From Sediminibacterium sp. (GTDB lineage Bacteria; Bacteroidota; Bacteroidia; Chitinophagales; Chitinophagaceae): a stretch of DNA of 11,614 bases. Numbering within the stretch: position 1 is the first letter of the stretch; every line of letters starts with the position of its first letter. The stretch covers positions 1-11,614 of the forward strand of contig JALRFB010000013.1 in NCBI GenBank assembly GCA_023256555.1, read 5' to 3'. Made by a program: the position numbers and the translations under genes. Positions 1 through 7,934 of the stretch are shown in pieces. The notes beneath the pieces were generated by a model, which saw only the letters and a list, made by a program, of their open reading frames with translations, was not told the DNA's origin and did no database searches.

Positions 1-1052
1 AAGAAAATTTGACCATCAGTAATGGAAATAACGTTTGTTGGGATATACGCAGAAACGTCTCCAGCCTGTGTTTCAATAACTGGAAGAGCTGTTAACGATC
101 CACTTCCTAAAGCATCAGACATTTTCGCAGCACGCTCTAATAAACGGCTATGTAAGTAGAATACGTCACCAGGATATGCTTCACGACCTGGAGGTCTTCT
201 TAATAATAATGAAACCTCACGATAAGCTACTGCTTGTTTTGACAAGTCATCAAAAACAATCAATGCAGGCTTACCACAATCACGGAAGAATTCTCCCACA
301 GCCGCACCGGCAAAAGGTGCATAGAATTGTTGAGGAGCTGGATCCGAAGCAGAAGCTGCAACGATTGTTGTATAAGCCATCGCACCATTCTCTTCTAAAG
401 TCTTCATTACACCTGCAATGGTAGATGCTTTCTGACCGATTGCAACATATATACAATACACTGGTTGACCAGCATCGTAGAATTCTTTTTGATTGATAAT
501 AGTGTCAATACAAATTGCTGTTTTACCAGTTTGACGGTCACCAATTACCAATTCACGTTGTCCACGACCAATTGGAATCATCGCATCAATAGCTTTGATA
601 CCAGTTTGTAATGGCTCTTTTACAGGTTCACGGAAAATTACCCCTGGTGCTTTACGCTCCAATGGCATTTCATACAATTCACCTTTAATTGGACCTTTAC
701 CATCAATAGGTTCGCCCAACATATTAATTACACGGCCTACTAACCCATCTCCTACTTTAATAGAAGCAATTTGACCTGTTCTTTTTACTTTGTCTCCTTC
801 TTTAATAGCCTTGCTATCACCCATCATTACCACACCCACATTATCTTCCTCTAAGTTTAAGGCTATGGCTTTAATTCCATTCTCAAACTCAACCAACTCT
901 CCACTGCTAACGCCATTTAGTCCATATACACGAGCAATACCATCACCCACTTGTAATACGGTTCCCACTTCTTCCAAATCAGCCGAAGCATTGAAATTAC
1001 TCAATTGCTGTCTTAGTATCGCTGATATTTCATCAGGTTTAATGTCCGCCAT
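1..1052 (-). CDS. atpA: F1Fo ATP synthase subunit alpha, partial (C-terminus outside window)
   Basis: Non-catalytic nucleotide-binding alpha subunit of the F1 head, on the cytoplasmic side of the ATP synthase. I translated it from an ATG at 1052 (complement of cat at 1050-1052), giving [13 protein letters not shown]; the frame stays open to the window edge for 350 residues, so about a third of a roughly 510-525 residue protein is missing at the C-terminus. Visible hallmarks: the N-terminal beta-barrel (about 25-95), the Walker A loop GDRQTGKT at 171-178, almost the same position as in the E. coli protein, the stretch [13 protein letters not shown] at 267-279 and [15 protein letters not shown] at 282-296. 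It is the last visible gene of the operon, 23 bases after the atpH stop; atpG would be expected next, outside the window. No lesion is seen. Identification is very secure. Confidence 0.97.
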   Translation of the reverse strand, partial: MADIKPDEISAILRQQLSNFNASADLEEVGTVLQVGDGIARVYGLNGVSSGELVEFENGIKAIALNLEEDNVGVVMMGDSKAIKEGDKVKRTGQIASIKVGDGLVGRVINMLGEPIDGKGPIKGELYEMPLERKAPGVIFREPVKEPLQTGIKAIDAMIPIGRGQRELVIGDRQTGKTAICIDTIINQKEFYDAGQPVYCIYVAIGQKASTIAGVMKTLEENGAMAYTTIVAASASDPAPQQFYAPFAGAAVGEFFRDCGKPALIVFDDLSKQAVAYREVSLLLRRPPGREAYPGDVFYLHSRLLERAAKMSDALGSGSLTALPVIETQAGDVSAYIPTNVISITDGQIF

Positions 1053-1075
1053 AACTGTCTATTTTAATGTAATTG

Positions 1076-1639
1076 TTATTTTATTTTACTTATAAATTCG
1101 TTGTTCAAAAATTGCTTCTTGATATCTCTTAAATCTCTAGCAACACTTGCATCTAATAAGTTGTTGTTAAACTCCAAAACAAAACCACCTATTAAGCTTT
1201 CATCTGTTTTAGTAGTTAACTCGACAGAGCCAAATTGAGTTTCTGCTTTCACTTTTTGCTCTATTGACTTCTTTACTTCTTCACTTATTTCAATAGCTGT
1301 TGTTAAAGAAACTTGATGTATTCCTTTCAGTTGATTAAATTGTTCAATAAAAGCATTCGCCATTTCTGGTAAATCTGTTTCTCTACCTTTCTTTACTAAA
1401 AGAACAGTAAAAGAATTCGTTAACAAACTCACTTTATCTTTTGTAATTGCATTGATAATGCTATTTTTCTGATCTGCTTTTATGATTGGGCTGCGTAAGA
1501 CATTTACAAAATCTTGATTTGATTTGCATATTGCTTGAATGAATTTCATATCAGCATATACGGTCTCTAATTGATTTTGCTCAGCGGCTAAATCAATTAA
1601 ACTCTTTGCATATCTACTTGCTAAACGTACGTTGGACAT
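1076..1639 (-). CDS. atpH: F1Fo ATP synthase subunit delta
   Basis: Delta (OSCP-like) subunit, 187 residues, which ties the peripheral stalk (b subunit) to the top of the F1 head. The N-terminal six-helix domain begins with the typical RYAKSLIDLAAEQ stretch (residues 9-21). The C-terminal part carries the family signature IGGFVLEFNNNLLDASV followed by the charged helix ARDLRDIKKQF near residues 150-177. Length fits the family (about 175-190). The ATG at 1639 is six bases after the atpF stop codon, so the two genes are tightly coupled. Delta is one of the least conserved F1Fo subunits, so position in the operon strengthens the assignment. Confidence 0.95.
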   Translation of the reverse strand: MSNVRLASRYAKSLIDLAAEQNQLETVYADMKFIQAICKSNQDFVNVLRSPIIKADQKNSIINAITKDKVSLLTNSFTVLLVKKGRETDLPEMANAFIEQFNQLKGIHQVSLTTAIEISEEVKKSIEQKVKAETQFGSVELTTKTDESLIGGFVLEFNNNLLDASVARDLRDIKKQFLNNEFISKIK

Positions 1640-1645
1640 GGTTTT

Positions 1646-2155
1646 CTAGTTTAGTTTAACTCCATCAGCCAATTGCTTAATATAAGCTTCTTGTTCTGCC
1701 TTATTTGACAACTCTTTTCTTAATACTTTTTCAGCTACATCTATCACTAGTGCCCCTACTTGATTTTTTACATCAGTAATAGCTGCATTTTTTTGTTGAT
1801 GAATAGCCATTTGAGCATCTGCTAAAATTCTGTCGTATTCTGACTTTGCTTTTTCTTTTGCTTCATTCACCATTTTCTCAGAAGCTTCTTTTGCTTCTTT
1901 AATGATGATTGCTCTTTCTTCTCTTGCTTTTGCCAACAACACTTCATTCTCATTTTGCATTGCAGTAATCTCAGCTTTCATCTTATCCGCTTTTAACAAA
2001 GCTTCTGAAATTCCTGATTCACGCTCATTGATCGCTTTTAACATTGGTTTCCAAGCAAACTTTCCTAATACTATTAAAAGCACTAAAAAAGCAATAGTGT
2101 TCCAAAACACTAAACCAATATCAGGCAGTACCAAAGGATTAATTTCTAATAACAT
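1646..2155 (-). CDS. atpF: F1Fo ATP synthase subunit b
   Basis: Peripheral stalk subunit b, 169 residues, the stator linking the Fo membrane sector to F1 through delta. One N-terminal membrane segment spans about residues 12-31 and is followed by FAWKPMLKAINERE (33-46), the usual b-subunit junction; the rest is a long charged, alanine-rich helix suited to coiled-coil dimerisation. Only one b gene is seen (no b/b' pair), so a homodimer is expected. The stop is TAG at 1646-1648. The ATG at 2155 has no recognisable Shine-Dalgarno sequence and follows a 98-base spacer with a stem-loop, the widest gap between genes of this operon. Confidence 0.96.
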   Translation of the reverse strand: MLLEINPLVLPDIGLVFWNTIAFLVLLIVLGKFAWKPMLKAINERESGISEALLKADKMKAEITAMQNENEVLLAKAREERAIIIKEAKEASEKMVNEAKEKAKSEYDRILADAQMAIHQQKNAAITDVKNQVGALVIDVAEKVLRKELSNKAEQEAYIKQLADGVKLN

Positions 2156-2192
2156 AGTTTTATATTAACTCATGAATAAATTTTCAATTAAA

Positions 2193-2232
2193 AAATTAAA
2201 GGCCTTTCGCCCTGTGCTTGGGCCTTTAATTT
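2193..2232 (-). terminator. Stem-loop with U-run between atpE and atpF (possible partial terminator or 3'-end stabiliser)
   Basis: A perfect 12-bp inverted repeat: arm GGCCTTTAATTT at 2221-2232 and its complement AAATTAAAGGCC at 2193-2204, separated by 16 bases. Read on the minus strand, the 3' arm runs straight into six consecutive U (2195-2190). This resembles an intrinsic terminator, but the GC pairs are at the loop end and the base of the stem is all A-U, so efficiency may be modest. An alternative inner pairing GCCC/GGGC (2220-2223 with 2209-2212) competes for part of the stem. Since atpF, atpH and atpA must be expressed, incomplete termination or protection of the upstream atpE message is more plausible than full termination. 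Confidence 0.6.
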
Positions 2233-2253
2233 ATTTGAAATCCCTAAGCTAGA

Positions 2254-2484
<231 letters not shown>

Positions 2485-2513
2485 TTATTGAAAAATCTTT
2501 ATTTAAAATTTTA

Positions 2514-3656
2514 TTAATGATGTGCAGCTTCATGTGATTCATGGTGATGCTCTTCTGTTGCCATTCCAATATACATTGCAGCCAACATGGTGAAAATGAA
2601 AGCTTGTAAAAAAGCTACCAATAATTCAATCATGCCAATAAAGACAGCAAATGGAACTGCAATAGCAGAAGCAAAAACCGTTTTGAATATGAAGATTAAA
2701 CAAATCAAACTTAATACAAGGATGTGACCAGCAGTAATGTTCGCGAATAATCGAATCATTAATGAAATTGGTTTTGTAAATACACCAATTAATTCAATTG
2801 GAGCTAAAAAAAGCTTCATGCTCCAATGCATACCTGGCATCCAAAAAATATGCTCCCAATAACTTTTGTTCGCATTTAAGTTTACGACAATAAATACACA
2901 AACAGCCAAAGTCATAGTGAAAGCAATATTGCCACTCACGTTAGCTCCACCGGGGAAGAAAGGAATCAATCCTAAAAAATTATTTGTCAGAATCAAAAAG
3001 AAAATGGTCAATAAAAAAGGCATATACTTTCCAGCCTTTTTTGCGCCAATATTAGGAATAGCCACTTCATCACGAACAAATAACACAATTGGCTCCATTA
3101 AAGATTGTACACCTTTTGGTGCAGACTTTATACCTGTTCTCTTATATGCATTTGCAGCAGATAATAGCACTAACAATAAAATAATTACTGAAATAAATAA
3201 ACTTGCCACATTTTTTGTGATAGAGAAATCCCAAAGCTGCTTACTTGCTGCAGCATCTATATTTCCATTCGCATCGACAATTTTAGTTTTGCCTTCAATT
3301 AATTTGTAATCGAAATTTCCATGATACACTACTGGTTCATGATGCTCATCAACAAATTTTTCAGATGAAAAAAACTCAAGACCTTTTGAAGTATATAAAA
3401 TTACAGGTAAATGAATAGAAGTATGACCCCATAAATGCCAGCTATGATCATCTTTGATATGCTCTAAAATAGTTTCTGTAACATTAAAATCACCTTCTTT
3501 TTTTGCTTCATGCGACACAGCAGCTTCAGCAGTTGCTACTGCATGATTGGTATCCGCTACAACAGGATTTTCATTAGCCATTACAGCTGTTGAAAATAAG
3601 ATGGCCACAAGGCTCAAACTCACTACCAGTAAAGATTTAAAACGATTTAAGTACAT
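2514..3656 (-). CDS. atpB: F1Fo ATP synthase subunit a, with N-terminal signal-like segment and extracytoplasmic extension
   Basis: Subunit a of Fo, the stator half-channel protein next to the c-ring, 380 residues versus about 270 in E. coli. Residues 1-27 look like a signal peptide (Arg5/Lys7, hydrophobic core, VMA before Asn28). Residues 28-145 form a hydrophilic His-rich domain expected to face the periplasm, of the kind I recall from Bacteroidota AtpB proteins. The conserved membrane part follows (first helix about 150-168, further helices from 211). The essential Arg is Arg302 in MIRLFANITAGH, and the last helix has Gln351 in LLVAFLQAFIFTMLAAMYIG. The C-terminus ends in a His/Glu-rich tail (369-380). 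It is the first gene of the operon; a TAnnTTTG promoter element lies 20 bases upstream of the ATG at 3656. Confidence 0.95.
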   Translation of the reverse strand: MYLNRFKSLLVVSLSLVAILFSTAVMANENPVVADTNHAVATAEAAVSHEAKKEGDFNVTETILEHIKDDHSWHLWGHTSIHLPVILYTSKGLEFFSSEKFVDEHHEPVVYHGNFDYKLIEGKTKIVDANGNIDAAASKQLWDFSITKNVASLFISVIILLLVLLSAANAYKRTGIKSAPKGVQSLMEPIVLFVRDEVAIPNIGAKKAGKYMPFLLTIFFLILTNNFLGLIPFFPGGANVSGNIAFTMTLAVCVFIVVNLNANKSYWEHIFWMPGMHWSMKLFLAPIELIGVFTKPISLMIRLFANITAGHILVLSLICLIFIFKTVFASAIAVPFAVFIGMIELLVAFLQAFIFTMLAAMYIGMATEEHHHESHEAAHH

Positions 3657-3657
3657 A

Positions 3658-3686
3658 CCTATCTCAAAATTTGCGGCAAAGATAGG
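3658..3686 (-). repeat. 7-bp inverted repeat spanning the atpB -7 box and leader
   Basis: CCTATCT and its exact complement AGATAGG flank a 15-base spacer. One arm overlaps the -7 box TATCTTTG and the other ends one base before the atpB ATG. If transcription starts near 3670, the transcript would contain only one arm, so this would act as a DNA dyad (operator-like) rather than an RNA hairpin. A chance 7-bp dyad is quite possible in AT-rich DNA. Confidence 0.35.
3677..3684 (-). promoter_or_regulatory. Bacteroidota-type -7 promoter element TATCTTTG for the atp operon
   Basis: On the minus strand the octamer TATCTTTG matches TAnnTTTG exactly and ends 20 bases before the atpB ATG, which fits a transcription start near 3670 and a short leader. 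I do not see a convincing TTG-type -33 element at the usual spacing. A 7-bp dyad (3658-3664 and 3680-3686) overlaps this box. Confidence 0.6.
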
Positions 3687-3779
3687 AATAAAGTTCTTGA
3701 AAAGTCTTAATTCTTAATAGAAATTGAATAAGTGAATAAAAAAAATTATACCTTATTTAACTATTTGATTATCTGATTA

Positions 3780-5594
3780 TTATGATTTTACAGATCGGCT
3801 TTCAGAAGCAATTTGCATCTCGATTAAATTGGCATAAAATCCCCCTTTTTCCAATAGTTCTTTATGGCTGCCCATTTCTTTAATTTCCCCTTTGTCTAAG
3901 ACTATAATTGTGTCTGCTTTTCTGATGGTAGACAATCTATGTGCTATGACTACCGAGGTTCTACCTTTTATAAGCGTATCAATGGCTTTTTCGATCATTT
4001 GCTCACTTTCTGTATCAATGGAAGAAGTCGCTTCATCTAGGATTAAAATAGACGGATCATATAAAAGAGCTCTAATAAAGCTCAATAATTGTCTTTGACC
4101 TAAACTCAGTGTAGCCCCACGCTCCATCACCTGATAATCATAACCTCCTGGTAATTGCATAATAAATTCATGCATACCAATCATTTTTGCAGCTTCAACT
4201 ACTTTATCCATTGAAATTTGCGGATTTCTTAAAGTGATATTGTCCACAATAGAACCAGAAAATAAAAACACATCTTGAAGTACCACTCCAATAGCAGTTC
4301 TTAAAGTATTCAATGAATACGCTTCCAATGGCTGATTGTCTAATAATATCTGGCCATTCTGATATGGATATAATCTATTCAAAATACTGATGATGGATGT
4401 TTTACCACTTCCAGTATGTCCCACTAATGCAATTGTTTTTCCTGCATCTACTTTAAAACTCACGTCTTTCAATACCCAAGTAGGAGGATCATAAGCAAAT
4501 TGAACATTTTTAAATTCTATAGACCCTTGAATTTTTGGAGATGCATAATTCCCATTATTTAAAGTCACATCTTCATTATCTAATACTTTAAACACTCTTT
4601 CTGCAGCCACCATGCCCATTTGCAATACATTGAACTTGTCAGCAATCATTCTTAGTGGTCTAAATATCTGGTTCAGAAACAAAACAAAAGCCACTAATAA
4701 ACCTGCATCCAAAGAACGATCCGCTACCCACCAGACAATCAATCCAATACTCAATGCTAATACTACTTCCACTACTGGAAAAAAAACAGAGTAAGCGAAA
4801 ATGGCTTTGATATTTGCTGCTCTGTGTTGTTGATTGATTTTTTCAAATTTTTGCATTTCTCTTTCTTCAGCTGCAAAAGCTTGTACCACTTGCATTCCGG
4901 AAATATGTTCTTGTACAAATGCATTTAGAGATGCCACTGCATTTCTGACCTGAATAAAACTTTTATTAACACTCTCTTTGAAAAAGTAAGTAGCAATTAA
5001 CATAATTGGGAAAGGCACCAAACAAATCAATGTCAATTTCCAATTAATAAAAAACATCGTTGTTAAAGTAACAACAATGGTTAACAAATCTGCTAAGATG
5101 GGTATTAGTCCATCTGAAAAAATATCATTAATACTTTCAATATCATTGATAGTTCTTGTAGTGAGTGTACCAATGGGCGTTTTATCAAATTGACGCATTT
5201 CCCATAACATGATTTTCTCATACACTTGATTTCTTAAATCTCTAATCACTTGTTGACCCAACCATGCCATTCCAAAAGTGAAAAGAAATCTTAAAAAAGT
5301 TTCTACAATAATAAAAGCTACCTGAAAAATAGTGAGCGCTAAAATAAGTTGTAAAGCAGAGGAAAAAGCATTGGATGGTAATACCCAATGTAACCAAGTG
5401 GGCAAGATAGTTGATTTGCCAATGGCCGTATTGACAGTTACTTGAATAATATAAGGTCTTATGGGTGTTGTAAAGGCCAAAAAAATTGCTAAAACCAGAT
5501 TTCCCAAAAAAATAAATCGATAAGGCCTTACAAAAGAGAACACTCTAGAAAGTAGTGCTGCTTTAAATATTTTCTTAGTGGGTGTATCTGACAT
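3780..5594 (-). CDS. ABC exporter half-transporter (fused membrane and ATPase domains, MsbA/MdlB type)
   Basis: A 604-residue inner-membrane ABC exporter subunit with a six-helix membrane domain (about 25-320) fused to a nucleotide-binding domain (about 358-600). ATPase motifs visible: A-loop Tyr368, Walker A GHTGSGKTS at 392-400, Q-loop Gln440, signature LSLGQ at 496-500, Walker B ILILD at 516-520 with catalytic Glu521, and H-loop His552 in AHRLST. All catalytic residues are intact; the signature differs from canonical LSGGQ at the third position. Substrate cannot be told from sequence: lipid, peptide or drug export are all possible. One half-transporter gene is present, so it is either a homodimer or pairs with a subunit encoded elsewhere. 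It lies 123 bases upstream of atpB on the same strand, with no clear terminator between. Confidence 0.93.
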   Translation of the reverse strand: MSDTPTKKIFKAALLSRVFSFVRPYRFIFLGNLVLAIFLAFTTPIRPYIIQVTVNTAIGKSTILPTWLHWVLPSNAFSSALQLILALTIFQVAFIIVETFLRFLFTFGMAWLGQQVIRDLRNQVYEKIMLWEMRQFDKTPIGTLTTRTINDIESINDIFSDGLIPILADLLTIVVTLTTMFFINWKLTLICLVPFPIMLIATYFFKESVNKSFIQVRNAVASLNAFVQEHISGMQVVQAFAAEEREMQKFEKINQQHRAANIKAIFAYSVFFPVVEVVLALSIGLIVWWVADRSLDAGLLVAFVLFLNQIFRPLRMIADKFNVLQMGMVAAERVFKVLDNEDVTLNNGNYASPKIQGSIEFKNVQFAYDPPTWVLKDVSFKVDAGKTIALVGHTGSGKTSIISILNRLYPYQNGQILLDNQPLEAYSLNTLRTAIGVVLQDVFLFSGSIVDNITLRNPQISMDKVVEAAKMIGMHEFIMQLPGGYDYQVMERGATLSLGQRQLLSFIRALLYDPSILILDEATSSIDTESEQMIEKAIDTLIKGRTSVVIAHRLSTIRKADTIIVLDKGEIKEMGSHKELLEKGGFYANLIEMQIASESRSVKS

Positions 5595-5601
5595 AAGTCC
5601 T

Positions 5602-5609
5602 CAAAGTTA
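5602..5609 (-). promoter_or_regulatory. -7 promoter element TAACTTTG for the ABC exporter gene
   Basis: An exact TAnnTTTG match on the minus strand, with only seven bases between its end and the ATG at 5594. If transcription starts about seven bases after the box, the mRNA would be leaderless or nearly so. No clear -33 element is visible. Confidence 0.5.
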
Positions 5610-5623
5610 CACTCATTTTTACG

Positions 5624-5631
5624 TATTTTCG
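5624..5631 (+). promoter_or_regulatory. Probable -7 promoter element TATTTTCG for the rel gene
   Basis: A seven-of-eight match to TAnnTTTG, ending seven bases before the rel ATG at 5639, again implying a very short leader. It is closely framed by the small dyad TACG (5620-5623) / CGTA (5630-5633). It lies back to back with the ABC gene's -7 element in a 44-bp divergent intergenic region. Confidence 0.4.
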
Positions 5632-5638
5632 TAGACCA

Positions 5639-7900
5639 ATGGATAATCTAGAAAACGATATTAATGCAGTGATAAAAAGCTGGGATTTAGATGAAGAACA
5701 AGAAAAAAAAGAAATTGTTCGACATTATCGTGCCCTTTTAAGGTCATTAAAGACAAAATTAAAAAAGGGTGACAAAGAATTATTGAGAGCTGCTTTTGAA
5801 ATGGCTGCCAATGCGCACAAAACAATGCGTAGAAAAAGTGGAGAGCCCTATATCCTTCATCCTATTGCAGTAGCCATGATTTGTGTAGAAGAAATTGGAT
5901 TAGGTGTTAGAAGTACTATATGCGCATTACTACATGACACAGTAGAAGATACTGATATCACATTGGAGGATATTAAAAATGAGTTTGGAAATGAGATTGC
6001 TAAAATAGTAGATGGGTTAACAAAGATTTCTACTGTAATGACAACCAACAGTAGTCAACAAGCAGAAAATTTCAAGAAAATTTTATTGACTTTAACGGAT
6101 GATCCAAGGGTTATTCTTATTAAGCTGGCCGATAGGTTACATAATATGAGAACCATGGATTCAATGAAGCAAGAGAAACAATTAAAAATTGCTTCAGAAA
6201 CCATCTGGGTATATTCTCCATTGGCACATAGAATGGGGCTTTACAATATTAAGACAGAGTTGGAGGATCTGTCTATGAAATATTTAGAGCCAGATAAGTA
6301 TAAAGAGATTGCCAGAAAATTAGCAGAAACAAAAAGAGAGCGTACTAAATATATCAATGAATTTATCAGGCCTTTAAAAGATAAATTAGCACAGACCAAT
6401 TACTCAACAGAAATTTATGGTCGACCAAAAAGCATTCACTCTATTTGGAATAAAATAAAAAAGAAAGGAGTTAGTTTCGAAGAGGTATATGATTTATTTG
6501 CCATCAGGGTAATTATTGATGTCCCCTTGGAAATAGAAAAAGAAGCATGCTGGAAAGTATACTCTTTAATAACAGACGAATACCTACCCTCCCCAGAAAG
6601 ATTAAGAGACTGGTTAAGTAACCCTAAAAGCAATGGCTATGAAGCATTGCATACAACCGTAATGGGTCCTCAAGGTAAATGGGTGGAAGTACAAATCCGA
6701 ACAAAAAGAATGAATGAAATTGCTGAGAAGGGTTTGGCAGCACATTTTAAATACAAAGAAGGCACAAGTTCTGAAGATAGATTCGACAAATGGTTTGTCC
6801 AAATTAGGGAAGCTTTAGGCAATCAACAAGAAGACGGCGTAGATTTCTTACAAGATTTTAAAACCTCATTTTTAGCAGAAGAAATATATGTGTATACTCC
6901 AAAGGGAGAAGTGAAAATGTTGCCAACCAATAGTTCAGCATTAGACTTTGCCTTTTATATTCATACTGCCATTGGTTCCAAATGTATTGGAGCAAAAGTT
7001 AATCATAAGTTGGTGCCTATTGGTCACTCATTGAGAAGTGGAGATCAGATCGAAATTATCACCAGCAATAAACAAAAGCCCAGTGAAGATTGGTTAAACT
7101 TAGTGGTTACAGCAAAGGCCAAAAACAGTATTAAAGATGCCCTTAGAGAAGAAAAAAAATCTATTGCAGAAGAAGGCAAATATACCTTACAAAGAAAATT
7201 AGAAAGTATTGGTGCTGCATACAATCCATACAATATTGATCAACTAGTTGTTTATTATAAATTACCCAGTCAACTAGATTTGCATTATAATATTGCTATC
7301 AAGAAAAATGATCTAAAAGACCTTAAATTATTTCAAGTTATTGGAGATAAGATAGAAGCACCTAAACCAATCCAAACTTCAAACGAAAATGAGTCAGCTG
7401 TTTACGACCCAACACAAAAGACCTATTCTAAAAAAGATTCTGAATTAATCATCTTTGGCGAGTCGAGTGATAAGATTCAATATAGTTTAGGTAAATGTTG
7501 CAACCCTATTCCAGGAGATGATGTATTTGGTTTTGTAAGTACGGGGAAAGGATTAATTATACATAGAACCAACTGTCCAAATGCAACACAATTATTGGCT
7601 AACTATGGACACAGAGTAGTAAAGACCAAATGGGCTAAAAATAAAGAAATTTCTTTCCTAACAGGCCTTCGTATTGTGGGATTGGACGATGTGGGTGTTG
7701 TAAATAAAATTACTAACATTATCAGCGGAGAATTGAAGATCAATATTGCAGCTTTGACCATCGAATCCAAGGAGGGACTGTTCCAGGGGACGATCAAAGT
7801 ATATGTACATGACAAAGACGAATTGGAAATACTTGTGGATAAAATAAAATCTTTAAATGGAATTCAGCGAGTAGATAGATTTGATACCGAGAGCGTGTAA
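5639..7900 (+). CDS. rel: Bifunctional (p)ppGpp synthetase/hydrolase, RelA/SpoT family
   Basis: Makes (p)ppGpp from ATP and GTP/GDP and degrades it, controlling the stringent response. The 753-residue protein has the full long-Rel architecture. The HD hydrolase domain (about 50-200) keeps the metal ligands His74, His99-Asp100 (HDTVED) and Asp165 (KLADRLHNM). The synthetase domain (about 235-375) has GRPKS with Arg262, Asp285 in YDLFAIR, His338 in EALHTT and Glu350 in VEVQIRT. Then come a TGS domain (about 414-476), a helical region, a conserved Cys domain (Cys620-Cys621, His642, Cys646) and a C-terminal ACT domain (about 673-748). Both active sites look intact, so it is likely bifunctional, as in species with one long Rel. 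The ATG at 5639 gives the expected N-terminus. purA follows on the same strand, starting 34 bases after the stop. Confidence 0.96.
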   Translation: MDNLENDINAVIKSWDLDEEQEKKEIVRHYRALLRSLKTKLKKGDKELLRAAFEMAANAHKTMRRKSGEPYILHPIAVAMICVEEIGLGVRSTICALLHDTVEDTDITLEDIKNEFGNEIAKIVDGLTKISTVMTTNSSQQAENFKKILLTLTDDPRVILIKLADRLHNMRTMDSMKQEKQLKIASETIWVYSPLAHRMGLYNIKTELEDLSMKYLEPDKYKEIARKLAETKRERTKYINEFIRPLKDKLAQTNYSTEIYGRPKSIHSIWNKIKKKGVSFEEVYDLFAIRVIIDVPLEIEKEACWKVYSLITDEYLPSPERLRDWLSNPKSNGYEALHTTVMGPQGKWVEVQIRTKRMNEIAEKGLAAHFKYKEGTSSEDRFDKWFVQIREALGNQQEDGVDFLQDFKTSFLAEEIYVYTPKGEVKMLPTNSSALDFAFYIHTAIGSKCIGAKVNHKLVPIGHSLRSGDQIEIITSNKQKPSEDWLNLVVTAKAKNSIKDALREEKKSIAEEGKYTLQRKLESIGAAYNPYNIDQLVVYYKLPSQLDLHYNIAIKKNDLKDLKLFQVIGDKIEAPKPIQTSNENESAVYDPTQKTYSKKDSELIIFGESSDKIQYSLGKCCNPIPGDDVFGFVSTGKGLIIHRTNCPNATQLLANYGHRVVKTKWAKNKEISFLTGLRIVGLDDVGVVNKITNIISGELKINIAALTIESKEGLFQGTIKVYVHDKDELEILVDKIKSLNGIQRVDRFDTESV

Positions 7901-7908
7901 AAAAAACA

Positions 7909-7916
7909 TATTTTTG
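7909..7916 (+). promoter_or_regulatory. -7 promoter element TATTTTTG for purA
   Basis: An exact TAnnTTTG match in the short rel-purA spacer, ending 18 bases before the purA ATG at 7935. It suggests purA has its own promoter besides possible read-through from rel. A TTTG at 7880-7883 lies 25 bases upstream, too far for a typical -33 element, so support comes from the -7 box alone. It also supports 7935 over the earlier in-frame ATG at 7881, which lies upstream of this box. Confidence 0.5.
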
Positions 7917-7934
7917 CTACTCAAATACAAAATC

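Noticed and set aside
176..1095. Plus-strand frames at 176-424 and 790-1095
   Set aside because: Both are antisense to atpA, whose minus-strand translation is conserved and uninterrupted over 350 residues.
2866..3309. 147-residue plus-strand frame within the atpB region
   Set aside because: It lies wholly antisense to a clearly conserved atpB and has no family features or start context; it is a shadow frame.
3727..3757. AATAAG/CTTATT dyad with an A-run downstream of the ABC gene as a terminator
   Set aside because: Only six all-weak pairs with a 19-base loop, and the U-run falls inside the loop rather than after the stem.
7881..7934. Upstream in-frame ATG that would extend PurA by 18 residues and overlap rel
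   Set aside because: The added residues are unlike PurA N-termini, the family start MxDVxLGLQWGDEGKGK fits 7935, and the likely -7 box at 7909 lies downstream of 7881.
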